Assembly (NCBI RefSeq): GCF_900406815.1 | Contig: NZ_OVCN01000008.1 | Span: 1-64,000 of the forward strand | From: Acinetobacter haemolyticus | GTDB lineage: Bacteria > Pseudomonadota > Gammaproteobacteria > Pseudomonadales > Moraxellaceae | DNA length: 64,000 bases | Direction of reading: 5' to 3' | Shown: piece after piece, positions 9,228 through 17,976 of the stretch | How positions within the stretch are numbered: the first letter of the stretch is position 1 | Layout: every line of letters starts with the position of its first letter | Position numbers and translations under genes: made by a program | Notes under the pieces: model-generated | What the model saw: only the letters and a program-made list of their open reading frames with translations | Told to the model about the DNA's origin: nothing | The model's database searches: none

Positions 9228-10193
9228 ATGAATAGCTTAAATCTACATACTTATCAAACAGATATACTCGGCGATGACTTTGAACAACTGACGTTGAATT
9301 TTGCTGATGATTATGATGGAAAAGTGGTTGCTACATTGATACGCAAGAAAGCCAACCACGTCACAAAAAAAGCGGTGTTATATATTCATGGTTTCGCCGA
9401 TTATTTTTTCCAAACTGAAATGGCTGAGCAGTTTAACCAACAAGGTTATGACTTTTATGCGCTTGATCTAAGAAAATACGGGCGTTCAAAACTTCCCCAT
9501 CAAAAACTTTATTATGTTTTAGATCTACGTGAATATGATGCAGAAATCAGCAAGGCACTCGAAATCATTGGACAAGAAAATCATAATCAAGTGTTACTTG
9601 CAGGTCACTCAACAGGTGGTTTAATCAGTACCCTTTACGCGGCTCATTACCCAGATCATCGTTTAGTTAAAGCGTTATGGGCAAATAGTCCTTTTTATGA
9701 TTTTTACAAAAGTATCTTAGAGAAAAAAGTCGGTATACCTTTACTCAGTGAAGTTGGTAAACGCTTACCAAATGCTAAATTTCCAAGTGGATTAAACCAA
9801 TGGTACGTCCCGAGCCTACACAAAGCATTTTATGGCGAGTGGGACTTTAATTTAAACTGGAAACCAAAAACTGTTCCTTTTGTTCGATTATGCTTTGTTC
9901 ATGCTATTCATGAGGCACAAAAAGAAATCCACCAAGGCATTCGCCTAAATATTCCGACTCTGATTATGCATTCGCACCAATCTAAATATCCTAAAAAATG
10001 GGGTATTGATGCTCAACAAAGTGATGTCATTCTTGATGTAAAAGACATGACTCATAATGCGAAAAAAATGGAGGGAGATGTGCAAACTCTAGCCATTCAT
10101 AATGGCTTGCATGACCTTGTACTATCTGCGCCACCTGTGCGTGAACAAGTTTACAAAGATCTATTTGCATGGCTTGAGAAAAAAATGCATTAA
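9228..10193 (+). CDS. Alpha/beta hydrolase (serine aminopeptidase/monoacylglycerol lipase-like)
   Basis: A 321-residue cytoplasmic hydrolase. IHGFADY near residue 50 matches the oxyanion-hole region, GHSTGG holds the nucleophilic Ser, and NGLHDLVLS near residue 298 supplies the catalytic His. The Asp is less certain. The ATG at 9228 was chosen because it opens the folded domain; in-frame starts at 9177 and 9192 add a poorly conserved-looking stretch. Similar proteins act on lysophospholipids or monoacylglycerols, but the substrate here is unknown. The glutamine amidotransferase gene starts 26 bases downstream. Confidence 0.85.
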   Translation: MNSLNLHTYQTDILGDDFEQLTLNFADDYDGKVVATLIRKKANHVTKKAVLYIHGFADYFFQTEMAEQFNQQGYDFYALDLRKYGRSKLPHQKLYYVLDLREYDAEISKALEIIGQENHNQVLLAGHSTGGLISTLYAAHYPDHRLVKALWANSPFYDFYKSILEKKVGIPLLSEVGKRLPNAKFPSGLNQWYVPSLHKAFYGEWDFNLNWKPKTVPFVRLCFVHAIHEAQKEIHQGIRLNIPTLIMHSHQSKYPKKWGIDAQQSDVILDVKDMTHNAKKMEGDVQTLAIHNGLHDLVLSAPPVREQVYKDLFAWLEKKMH

Positions 10194-10218
10194 TTTCTAT
10201 TTTTGGAAATGTGCTCCC

Positions 10219-10941
10219 GTGAAGACTCCAATTGCAGCATCCCTACCTAAAACAATTTATGCCATTCAACATCTCGCTTTTGAAGATTTAGGCTCATTAG
10301 AAGATCTTTTTTATCAACTCGGCTTCCGTGTCCGTTATTTTGAGGCAGGTGTTGATGATCTTACTCCCGCGCTTAATTACGATGGTTTAACCATTGTGTT
10401 AGGTGGGCCAATTGGTGTTTATGAAACGGAAGACTACCCTTTTCTTCTGGATGAAATAGCAGGTTTAAAACAACGTTTACAAGACAATAAACCTACTATA
10501 GGGATTTGTTTAGGGGCCCAACTTATTGCACATGCGTTGGGTGCAAAAGTCTATGCGGGGCATCAAAAAGAAATTGGATGGAGTCAGCTAGAAGTTGATG
10601 CTGTTGAAAACAATCCATTAGCAGCCCTCGAAAATATAGAAGTTTTACACTGGCATGGCGATACTTTTGATTTACCAGACAATAGTACTTTGCTTGCCAG
10701 CTCTGCTATTTATCCAAATCAAGCCTTTTCAGTGGGAAATAATATTTTAGCACTGCAATTTCATATCGAAATTACACAAGAAAGTTTTGAAAAATGGCTA
10801 ATTGGTCATACTTGTGAAATCGGCCAAGCAGGATTATCCATTCCTGAACTAAGAGCAGGAAATTTAAGCTACGCTTTGCAATTAGAATCGAAAGCGCAAC
10901 AAGTCATTCAAAGATTTTTAGGTCAAATCAGTTTGACGTAA
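10219..10941 (+). CDS. Class I glutamine amidotransferase, GuaA-type domain
   Basis: A 240-residue stand-alone glutamine amidotransferase. The catalytic Cys is in GICLGAQL (about residue 98) and the His-Glu pair in LQFHIE (about 178-180). The fold resembles the amidotransferase half of GMP synthase but without a synthetase domain, as in the YfeJ/GATase1-like group. Family members hydrolyse glutamine or gamma-glutamyl compounds; the acceptor is unknown. It starts with GTG at 10219, preceded by TTTGGAAA; an earlier in-frame reading overlaps the hydrolase gene. It is probably cotranscribed with the hydrolase. Confidence 0.85.
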   Translation: MKTPIAASLPKTIYAIQHLAFEDLGSLEDLFYQLGFRVRYFEAGVDDLTPALNYDGLTIVLGGPIGVYETEDYPFLLDEIAGLKQRLQDNKPTIGICLGAQLIAHALGAKVYAGHQKEIGWSQLEVDAVENNPLAALENIEVLHWHGDTFDLPDNSTLLASSAIYPNQAFSVGNNILALQFHIEITQESFEKWLIGHTCEIGQAGLSIPELRAGNLSYALQLESKAQQVIQRFLGQISLT

Positions 10942-10952
10942 TACATTCGCCA

Positions 10953-10982
10953 TGAGTAAGTTAATTTCGATGAGCTTACTCA
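10953..10982 (+). terminator. Hairpin after the amidotransferase gene
   Basis: TGAGTAAG (10953-10960) pairs with CTTACTCA (10975-10982) around a 14-base loop, 12 bases after the stop. There is no U-tract, so it may stabilise or weakly terminate the transcript. Confidence 0.35.
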
Positions 10983-11187
10983 ACTTCTAAATAAATCTAT
11001 AAAACCAATCATAAAAATAAATACTGTTGGAAAAAACCTTAAAATATTACATTTATTAAGCTTAGATTACACAACGTACACATGAAATACTCACACGATA
11101 ATTTAAAGAAATTTTAGACTAAACAATAGAATATAAACATTATATGTTTTTTTATTTTGTTCCTTTTTGCGGAGATGGGTGAAAGTT

Positions 11188-11289
11188 ATGCTAAAGTTTC
11201 TCAAAAGTTTTCATACGATAGATACTTATTTGATCGCAACGACGATGCTGTTTGTTTTTCTTGTGGTCTACTTTTATCTCAATCCATAA
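11188..11289 (+). CDS. 33-residue single-span membrane peptide
   Basis: A very short gene: ATG at 11188, TAA at 11287-11289. It has a good ribosome site (GGGTGA at 11177-11182, with GGAG just before it). The peptide starts MLKFLKSFHTIDTYL, then about 18 hydrophobic residues rich in Val, Phe, Leu and Tyr, and ends YLNP. This fits a small inner-membrane peptide with a basic cytoplasmic N-terminus. A strong terminator begins seven bases after the stop, which supports a real monocistronic unit. Function unknown. Confidence 0.6.
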   Translation: MLKFLKSFHTIDTYLIATTMLFVFLVVYFYLNP

Positions 11290-11294
11290 AATAA

Positions 11295-11323
11295 AAAAAG
11301 CCCAATTAAAAATTGGGCTTTTT
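11295..11323. terminator. Bidirectional terminator, membrane peptide and glnS
   Basis: AAAAGCCCAATT (11296-11307) pairs with AATTGGGCTTTT (11311-11322) around AAA. A-tracts and T-tracts flank both sides, so it serves the convergent small gene and glnS. Confidence 0.88.
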
Positions 11324-11361
11324 ATCAAATTACAATGTCCCGTTCTTAAATAAGCTCAGGC

Positions 11362-13089
11362 TTATTTTTTCTCAACTTTAAAACTATCTTTTAAATCAAG
11401 AATACGGTTAAACACTGGCTTACTTGCTTGGTGATCGTGTTGATCTGCCACAAAGTAACCTTCGCGCTCAAACTGGAAGCGGTCTTCAGGTTTTGCCTGT
11501 GCCAAAGCAGGTTCAATCACCGCTTGAACTACTTTTAATGATTCTGGATTCAGATTTGCCAAGAAATCATCATCTGCATCTGGCGCAGCTTCCGTAAATA
11601 AACGATCATAAATACGAACTTCAGCAGGTACACCTTTGCTCGCCGAAACCCAATGGATCACACCTTTAACTTTACGTCCTTCAGGATTTTTGCCTAAAGT
11701 ATCAGGATCAATTGAGCATTTAAGTTCAACGACTTCACCATTTTCGTCTTTGATGACTTCATCGCATTTGATCACATACGCATGGCGTAAACGCACCTCA
11801 CCATCAGGAATTAAACGCTTAAAGCCTTTAGGTGGAACTTCTTCAAAATCTTTTCGATCAATATAAAGTTCACGGGTTAAAGGAATCACACGTTCACCCA
11901 TATCCACATTTGGATGACGTTTATGCGTTAAATCTAATTCTTCTGGCAAATTGGTTAACGTTACTTTCAATGGATCAAGTACCGCCATACCACGCGCAGC
12001 GGTATTTTCTAGAGACTGACGAATACAGAATTCAAGCATTGCCACATCGACAATACCATCTGTTTTAGAAACGCCAACACGCTTACAGAAATCACGTAAG
12101 CCTTCTGGAGTAAAGCCACGGCGACGCATACCTACTACAGTTGGCATACGTGGATCATCCCAACCATTGACATAACTTCCTTCGACCAATTTACGCAATT
12201 TGCGTTTAGAGGTAATCGTATAATCAACATTTAGACGCGAAGATTCATACTGACGAGGTACGGCTTTGGAGTGAACTTTCTCAACAACCCAATCATAGAA
12301 TGGACGGTGATCTTGGAATTCCAAGGTACACAGTGAATGAGTAATGCCCTCAATTGCATCAGACAATGGATGAGCATAGTCATACATTGGGTACATTTTC
12401 CATTTATCACCTGTTTGGTGATGTTCAGAATGTAATACACGATACAAAATCGGATCACGCATATGCACATTTGGGCTTGCCATATCGATTTTGGCACGCA
12501 ATACAGCACCGCCCTCTTGAATTTCACCATTACGCATTTGTTCAAAACGCGCTAGGTTTTCTTCAACTGTCGCATCACGATACGGCGAGTTTTTACCTGG
12601 CTCGACGAAATTACCACGATTCAGTTTAATTTCTTCAGGAGATTGTAAATCCACATAAGCATCCCCTTGTTCAATCAACTGAACAGCCCATGCATAGAGT
12701 TGATCGAAATATCCTGATGCATAACGAGGTTCACCATTCCAGTTAAAACCCAACCATTTCACATCATTGGCAATCCCATCAACGTATTCTTGTTCTTCGG
12801 CATCTGGATTCGTGTCGTCAAAACGTAGATTACATAAACCGTCAAATTCTTCAGCAACACCAAAATTGAGACAAATTGCTTTCACATGACCAATATGCAG
12901 ATAACCATTTGGCTCAGGTGGGAAACGCGTCACAACTTTTTGAGTACGTCCTTCTTTTAGGTCATCTGTGATTACCTGACGTACAAAATCTAAGCCTGCC
13001 TGTTGTTCTTGCTGCGCGTTGTCGACAGAGGCATGCGTATTCGGTGTCGGGTTCTTTGGCAGTTCTGAAACAACATCATTTGGCTTCAT
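11362..13089 (-). CDS. glnS: Glutaminyl-tRNA synthetase
   Basis: A 575-residue class I aminoacyl-tRNA synthetase that charges tRNA-Gln with glutamine. The HIGH motif is in [13 protein letters not shown] (about residues 61-73) and the KMSKS-like motif is ITSKRK (about 293-298). The C-terminal beta-barrel anticodon domain is complete. The first 30 residues, rich in Asn, Gln and Pro, are an extension ahead of the catalytic core. It is divergent from ppiB across 167 bases that hold both promoters. Confidence 0.97.
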   Translation of the reverse strand: MKPNDVVSELPKNPTPNTHASVDNAQQEQQAGLDFVRQVITDDLKEGRTQKVVTRFPPEPNGYLHIGHVKAICLNFGVAEEFDGLCNLRFDDTNPDAEEQEYVDGIANDVKWLGFNWNGEPRYASGYFDQLYAWAVQLIEQGDAYVDLQSPEEIKLNRGNFVEPGKNSPYRDATVEENLARFEQMRNGEIQEGGAVLRAKIDMASPNVHMRDPILYRVLHSEHHQTGDKWKMYPMYDYAHPLSDAIEGITHSLCTLEFQDHRPFYDWVVEKVHSKAVPRQYESSRLNVDYTITSKRKLRKLVEGSYVNGWDDPRMPTVVGMRRRGFTPEGLRDFCKRVGVSKTDGIVDVAMLEFCIRQSLENTAARGMAVLDPLKVTLTNLPEELDLTHKRHPNVDMGERVIPLTRELYIDRKDFEEVPPKGFKRLIPDGEVRLRHAYVIKCDEVIKDENGEVVELKCSIDPDTLGKNPEGRKVKGVIHWVSASKGVPAEVRIYDRLFTEAAPDADDDFLANLNPESLKVVQAVIEPALAQAKPEDRFQFEREGYFVADQHDHQASKPVFNRILDLKDSFKVEKK

Positions 13090-13256
13090 AGGGTGTAAAT
13101 CACTTCTTACAGTTAAAAATAGGGAATAAAAACGGAATCTTTACTTTTTCTGAAAGATTTTAACGTTTTTTACTTGCCTTGTAGTTTACAGTTTGCTTAT
13201 GCTTCTCTCAACCAAAAACCCATGGTCAATTTGCCCATGTTTAGGAGATTAATGTA

Positions 13257-13766
13257 ATGAGTTTTCCTCAAGTCGAATTAAATACCAACAAAGGTCGTAT
13301 TGTTCTTGAGCTTAACGCTGAAAAAGCACCAAAAACGGTTGCAAATTTCTTAGAATATGTACGTGATGGTTTCTATGACGGCGTAATTTTCCACCGTGTG
13401 ATTGATGGTTTTATGATCCAAGGCGGTGGCATGGACGAAAACTTCAAAGAAAAAGCAACACGTGACTCGATCGAAAACGAAGCTGACAACGGCTTAAGTA
13501 ACGATGAAGGCACAATTGCAATGGCGCGTACCCAAGCTCCTCACTCTGCTTCTGCTCAGTTCTTTATCAATGTTAAAAACAACTCTTTCTTGAACCACAC
13601 TGGTAAAACAGCTCAAGGTTGGGGTTATGCTGTATTTGGTAAAGTGGTTGAAGGCATGGACGTTGTCGCTGCAATTAAAGGGGTTCGTACTGGTAACCGT
13701 GGTTATCATGCCGATGTTCCTTTAGAAAACGTAGTTATCGAATCTGCTAAAATTATCTCTGAATAA
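13257..13766 (+). CDS. ppiB: Peptidyl-prolyl cis-trans isomerase B, cyclophilin type
   Basis: A 169-residue cytoplasmic cyclophilin, with no signal peptide, that speeds proline isomerisation in folding proteins. Visible family blocks are [14 protein letters not shown] (catalytic Arg), [13 protein letters not shown] and [15 protein letters not shown]. The ATG at 13257 follows TTAGGAGATTA. lpxH lies 99 bases downstream after a palindromic repeat, as E. coli also pairs ppiB with lpxH. Confidence 0.95.
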   Translation: MSFPQVELNTNKGRIVLELNAEKAPKTVANFLEYVRDGFYDGVIFHRVIDGFMIQGGGMDENFKEKATRDSIENEADNGLSNDEGTIAMARTQAPHSASAQFFINVKNNSFLNHTGKTAQGWGYAVFGKVVEGMDVVAAIKGVRTGNRGYHADVPLENVVIESAKIISE

Positions 13767-13797
13767 AAATCTCTCCTGAGTAGCACTGCTACACAAG

Positions 13798-13839
13798 TCC
13801 CTCTATAAAGGGAGGAAAGTCCCTCTTTTTAAAGAGGGA
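13798..13839. repeat. Palindromic repeat between ppiB and lpxH
   Basis: TCCCTCTTT (13820-13828) pairs perfectly with AAAGAGGGA (13831-13839). An imperfect related hairpin, TCCCTCT with AGGGAGGA, precedes it at 13798-13816. The doubled TCCCTCT unit looks like a dispersed intergenic repeat; it may also act as an mRNA stabiliser or attenuator between the two genes. Confidence 0.55.
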
Positions 13840-13865
13840 TTTAGGGAGATTAAAAGGATAAAAAA

Positions 13866-14582
13866 GTGACCTACCTGTTTACCTCTGATCTACATTTGTC
13901 ACCTGATCACCCTCGACTTGTTCGAGGGTTTTTGGCTTTATTAGACGAATATAAAAATAAAAATACTCAGCTCTACATTCTAGGTGACTGGTTTAATGCT
14001 TGGATTGGCGACGATTATACTGCCCCTTGGTTGGATGAAATTATCGCTGCCCTGCAATCCTTTACTGCTATGGATAATCATATTTACTTCCAAGTAGGAA
14101 ATCGTGATTTTGCCTTAGGTCAAAAGTTCTTAGATCAATTTAATGGCATTCTATTGCCTGACGTTTATACCCTGCACATTCAACAGCATACATTCCGTTT
14201 GGAACACGGCGATGCACTCTGTACTGATGATGTAGCTTACCAGCGTTTCCGCAAAGTGATCCGTAACCCCGTATTATTGGGCTTAATAAAACGTACTCCA
14301 TTAAGCTTTAGACAAAAACTAGCTAATGGTTTTCGTAAAAAAAGTAGTGAAAACAAACAATTGAAAAGCTATGACATTATGGATGTGAATGATCATGCGG
14401 TTGATGATGCAATCCAACATGTTGACTTAATAATTCATGGACACACCCATCGTCCTGAAATTCATCAAATACAGAATAAACAAAGAATAGTATTGGGTGA
14501 CTGGCGCGCAGACTCGGCTTGGATTCTTGAAATGAATGAACAAGATAATTATAAAATTGATTTTAAGAAATGGTCATATTGA
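13866..14582 (+). CDS. lpxH: UDP-2,3-diacylglucosamine diphosphatase
   Basis: A 238-residue metallophosphoesterase that cleaves UDP-2,3-diacylglucosamine to lipid X, the fourth step of lipid A synthesis, at the inner face of the cytoplasmic membrane. The metal ligands are all visible: SDLHL near the N-terminus, GDWFNAWIGDD, GNRD, HGDALCTDD and HGHTHRP near residue 195. It starts with GTG at 13866 behind AAAAGGATA. Length matches LpxH. Confidence 0.95.
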   Translation: MTYLFTSDLHLSPDHPRLVRGFLALLDEYKNKNTQLYILGDWFNAWIGDDYTAPWLDEIIAALQSFTAMDNHIYFQVGNRDFALGQKFLDQFNGILLPDVYTLHIQQHTFRLEHGDALCTDDVAYQRFRKVIRNPVLLGLIKRTPLSFRQKLANGFRKKSSENKQLKSYDIMDVNDHAVDDAIQHVDLIIHGHTHRPEIHQIQNKQRIVLGDWRADSAWILEMNEQDNYKIDFKKWSY

Positions 14583-14788
14583 CCCATTCTAACGTGTGAT
14601 CAACCTTGTAAAAATTAAAATATGGAGCGCTTTAAATAAAGAGATCAGTATAAAACGTTATTAACTTGGCCATTTGAAATTACTGACATACGACTTAAAT
14701 CTATATGAAAATTCACATTTAGCTACTTTCAGTCAAGCCGATATCAAGTAAAATAAATGAAATTTTTTTAATTGAGTAGATATGACGG

Positions 14789-15442
14789 ATGGATACACTC
14801 GTTACTGCAAAAACGCGATATGCAACAAAAGCTTACGATGCCGAGAAAAAAATCCCCCAACAACAATTTGAAAAACTTCTAGAAGTATTACGCTTTAGTC
14901 CATCCTCTGTAAATATTCAACCTTGGCATTTTATTGTCGCTGAAACAGATGCTGCAAAACAACGAATCGCTTCGGGTTTAACAGGCAACTATATCTATAA
15001 TGCGGCTAAAGTACTGAACTCCTCTCACACTCTCATTTTTTGCACACGCACTGATATTTCAGCTGAATATTTAGAACAACTACTTCAACAAGATGAGTTA
15101 AGTGGGCGTTTTAAAGATGAAACTGCAAAACAGGGTCAACGTGACACACGTCAAGGCTATGTCGAGTTTTACCGTAATGAGTTAAAAAACCTTCCAGCCT
15201 GGATGGAAAATCAAACCTATCTTGCCTTAGGTCAACTACTTTTTGCAGCAGGACTTGAAGGCATTGATGCGACACCAATGGAAGGCTTTGACCGCAATAC
15301 GATTAATCAAGAATTTGGTTTGACCGAAAAAGGCCTCAAAGCCTCTGTGATTGTATCGCTTGGTTATCGCAGTGAAACGGACTTCAATGCCAAACTTCCT
15401 AAATCACGCTTGGCAGATGACGTTATTTTTACGCGTTTATAA
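14789..15442 (+). CDS. nfsB: Oxygen-insensitive NAD(P)H nitroreductase, NfsB-like
   Basis: A 217-residue FMN-dependent nitroreductase or dihydropteridine reductase, the same length as E. coli NfsB. The N-terminal block RYATKAYD and RFSPSSVNIQPWHF bind FMN; GLEGIDATPMEGFD and VIVSLGYRSETD near the C-terminus are family blocks. It reduces nitroaromatics and quinones by two-electron steps in the cytoplasm. The ATG at 14789 was preferred over an out-of-frame ATG at 14782. Monocistronic. Confidence 0.93.
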   Translation: MDTLVTAKTRYATKAYDAEKKIPQQQFEKLLEVLRFSPSSVNIQPWHFIVAETDAAKQRIASGLTGNYIYNAAKVLNSSHTLIFCTRTDISAEYLEQLLQQDELSGRFKDETAKQGQRDTRQGYVEFYRNELKNLPAWMENQTYLALGQLLFAAGLEGIDATPMEGFDRNTINQEFGLTEKGLKASVIVSLGYRSETDFNAKLPKSRLADDVIFTRL

Positions 15443-15483
15443 TCTTATAGAATGCGGGAGTAACTTAGCTTACTCCCTTTCTT

Positions 15484-16344
15484 TTAGGTCATCATTGCTC
15501 TCGCCAAACAAAGCACAGCCACGATGCCTGAAACCAAACCAAGCCATGTGTATGCTTTCAAACGCTCTTTAAATAAAATCACGCCGCTCAATACACCTAA
15601 AATAACAACAAGAATATTCATCCCAGCAAAGACAATTGCAGGCGTTTCTTTAAATACCATGTGTGCTTTCACATATAAGGCAATATTGGCAAAGTTAAGC
15701 CCACCTAAAATCAAACCCATAAAAATATTTTTTGGTTGCCAATGCGGTTGCGTCACTGCAAGATAGGCTATTGATAAAATAAAAGCACCAATAAAAGTTA
15801 AATTAAGCGTGACTGCAAACTGTAAACCAAGACTACTGCTATATTTAAGCAATACATCAATAATCGCATAGCCCGCCCAAACACTAAGTAAAAACAAAGC
15901 GGATTTTAAATTAATAGCTTTATTTGAATGTTCCGTTGCTTGACCAAAAATAATCGCCAGTATGGCAACAATACCTAAACCCACACCGATTAACTTCAAG
16001 TGGCTAAATTGTTCGCCAAAAATAAAATAGGCAGCCAATAAGGATAGAATTACCGCTAAACGCTGGGCAATTTCTGTTTTCAGAATTCCTGCATATTGCA
16101 ATGATTTAGCCAAACACAAAAAGATACTCGGCAATAAAACAGCTAAAATGAAAATTAACCACCAAGGTGTATGACTCAGTGAGACATGGGTAATATCAGT
16201 TTTAAACCAGTAGAAACATAAAATACTTGCACTTAAATAATTCCATGCAATCATCTGAAAAACATCAAAACCCTTGGTCTTAAAATATTTCAATAAAATC
16301 GAAACAATGACACTACAACAGGCTGCGGCAGCAATAATTTCCAT
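15484..16344 (-). CDS. EamA-family drug/metabolite transporter
   Basis: A 286-residue inner-membrane protein with about ten hydrophobic spans arranged as two repeats of five, the EamA (DMT superfamily) architecture. The second repeat ends in the conserved GVILFKERLKAYTWLGLVSGIVAV block. Substrates of this group range from amino acids to drugs and cannot be read from sequence. It lies downstream of hfq on the same strand but behind a strong terminator, so it is probably transcribed on its own. Confidence 0.88.
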   Translation of the reverse strand: MEIIAAAACCSVIVSILLKYFKTKGFDVFQMIAWNYLSASILCFYWFKTDITHVSLSHTPWWLIFILAVLLPSIFLCLAKSLQYAGILKTEIAQRLAVILSLLAAYFIFGEQFSHLKLIGVGLGIVAILAIIFGQATEHSNKAINLKSALFLLSVWAGYAIIDVLLKYSSSLGLQFAVTLNLTFIGAFILSIAYLAVTQPHWQPKNIFMGLILGGLNFANIALYVKAHMVFKETPAIVFAGMNILVVILGVLSGVILFKERLKAYTWLGLVSGIVAVLCLARAMMT

Positions 16345-16371
16345 AATATCTATTCTAGCTTTTCAATAAAC

Positions 16372-16408
16372 AAAAAAATGCCAGTCTAAATAGAGACTGG
16401 CATTTTAA
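16372..16408 (-). terminator. Terminator of the hfq operon
   Basis: AAAATGCCAGTCT (16375-16387) pairs with AGACTGGCATTTT (16394-16406). On the minus strand the stem is followed by a run of seven T. Confidence 0.88.
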
Positions 16409-16422
16409 AGATCATCAATCTA

Positions 16423-16935
16423 TTAACGATTGTTTTCGTCGTCTTGACCATCTTCAAATTTAGTTTCGTTGTCAAAACCACCTTGACCACCGAAGCCGCC
16501 TTGACCACCAAAGCCGCCTTGTTGACCACCGAAGCCACCTTGACCGCCGAAGCCACCTTGACCACCGAAGCCACCTTGACCGCCGAAGCCACCTTGACCA
16601 CCGAAGCCGCCGCCTTGACCACCGAAGCCGCCACCTTGACCACCGAAGCCGCCAGTAGCGCCTTGACCACCGAAGCCACCAGTAGCGCCTTGTGCTGGGA
16701 ATCCACCAGAACCTTGAGCACCAGCTGGACGTGGGTTACGTGCAGGAACAACTGTAGAAATTGCATGTTTGTAAACCATTTGGCTTACAGTATTTTTAAG
16801 TAATACAACATATTGGTCAAAAGACTCAATATGACCTTGTAGTTTGATACCGTTCACAAGGAAAATAGAAACTGGAATACGTTCTTTACGGAGAGAATTT
16901 AAGAACGGATCTTGTAAAGTTTGACCTTTAGACAT
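16423..16935 (-). CDS. hfq: RNA chaperone Hfq with long glycine-rich tail
   Basis: A 170-residue hexameric RNA chaperone that matches small RNAs with mRNAs. Residues 1-66 are the Sm fold: [27 protein letters not shown] (Sm1, with the Gln8 region of the proximal face) and YKHAIST (Sm2). After this come about 100 residues of GGFGGQ-like repeats and an acidic end ([14 protein letters not shown]). E. coli Hfq is 102 residues; long glycine-rich tails are known in Moraxellaceae. The ATG at 16935 follows TTGGAG; a start four codons earlier has no site. It is the last gene of tsaE-mutL-miaA-hfq. Confidence 0.97.
   Translation of the reverse strand: MSKGQTLQDPFLNSLRKERIPVSIFLVNGIKLQGHIESFDQYVVLLKNTVSQMVYKHAISTVVPARNPRPAGAQGSGGFPAQGATGGFGGQGATGGFGGQGGGFGGQGGGFGGQGGFGGQGGFGGQGGFGGQGGFGGQQGGFGGQGGFGGQGGFDNETKFEDGQDDENNR
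16478..16690 (-). repeat. Tandem coding repeat in hfq
   Basis: On the plus strand this is about eleven imperfect copies of an 18-21-base unit (CCTTGACCACCGAAGCCG and variants). On the coding strand it gives [13 protein letters not shown] and, near the start, ATGGFGGQG. Some units differ only at third positions. Long open frames on the opposite strand in this stretch are a by-product of the repeat. Confidence 0.9.
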
Positions 16936-17025
16936 TTTTAACTCCAAAAATTTTTAAATCAGCGCAAAAAAACTATCTTTATTTTTCAACTAAAAATTAT
17001 AAAAAGACAGCTTGCGAATTTTGCT

Positions 17026-17970
17026 TTATCCCAAGAAGTTTCGCAAGTCTTCTTTCGCCTGCTTTATCGTCACGTAAGTTTTAAAATCGTGTATTTCTTG
17101 CAAAGAACGTAACCAAGTGTATTGACGTTTGGCGAGTTGCCGTGTCGCAAATAACGCTTTGTTCTCCATTTCTACTTTATTTTTGAGACTTAAGTCACTT
17201 TTTAATAAAAAATCTAAAGCTTGGCGATAACCCACAGAACGCATGGAGGGTAAACTATCATTTAAATCGTATTTTCTAATTAATTCCTCAACTTCATTTA
17301 AAAAACCAATGCTCCACATTTTGCTCAATCTTTGCTCAATGCGTTGATGTAATTCTAACCGATCAGGCATTAATGCGTAGTTATGAAATGTGTAACGATA
17401 CGGTTGGTTTTTAGGTTGTTCAGCTTGTAGTTTTGTTATTGGCGCGCCTGTAATTCGATAAACTTCTAAAGCTCGAATAATTCTCTGTTTATCCGACACT
17501 TTAAATTTCTCACCCACAACTGGATCCACTTTTACCAATTCATCATAAACTGCTTGCCAACCTTCATGCTCCGCTTTCGCCATAATCGCATCTCGTATTG
17601 CTTGATCTGCATTCGGTAAATTATCTGCGAGCCCCTCAAGCAAGGCTTTAAAATACAGCATTGTTCCACCGACCAAAATCGGAGTTTTACCACGGGCATG
17701 CATATCGTCAATGAGGGGGCAAACATCTTCAACAAATTGCGCGGCTGAGTACACTTCTAATGGCGTAATGATGTCAATGAGATGATGTGGGTATTGCGCT
17801 TGTTCTTCTTTAGTGGGCTTTGCAGTACCAATATCCATATCTTTATAAACTAAAGCTGAATCAACAGAAATAAGCTCATAATGACCACGCTCATAGAGTT
17901 CACATGCCAATGCAGTTTTACCACTTGCGGTAGGCCCCATTAAATTGATGACGGGCAATTGATTCGACAT
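17026..17970 (-). CDS. miaA: tRNA dimethylallyltransferase
   Basis: A 314-residue enzyme that adds a dimethylallyl group to N6 of A37 in tRNAs reading UNN codons. Residues 11-18 form the P-loop [16 protein letters not shown] and the [14 protein letters not shown] block are MiaA signatures. The start lies six bases after the mutL stop, with its ribosome site (GAGGAG) inside the mutL end, indicating translational coupling. An 88-base gap with AT-rich sequence separates it from hfq, which may also have its own promoter inside miaA, as in other bacteria. Confidence 0.96.
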   Translation of the reverse strand: MSNQLPVINLMGPTASGKTALACELYERGHYELISVDSALVYKDMDIGTAKPTKEEQAQYPHHLIDIITPLEVYSAAQFVEDVCPLIDDMHARGKTPILVGGTMLYFKALLEGLADNLPNADQAIRDAIMAKAEHEGWQAVYDELVKVDPVVGEKFKVSDKQRIIRALEVYRITGAPITKLQAEQPKNQPYRYTFHNYALMPDRLELHQRIEQRLSKMWSIGFLNEVEELIRKYDLNDSLPSMRSVGYRQALDFLLKSDLSLKNKVEMENKALFATRQLAKRQYTWLRSLQEIHDFKTYVTIKQAKEDLRNFLG

Positions 17971-17976
17971 GTAAAA

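Noticed and set aside
12231..12545. 104-codon minus-strand frame within glnS
   Set aside because: Same strand, other frame of glnS; no ribosome site and no recognisable product.
16444..16803. 119-codon open frame opposite hfq, Thr/Ala-rich
   Set aside because: It is the complement of the glycine-repeat DNA; the bias leaves several frames open. No ribosome site.
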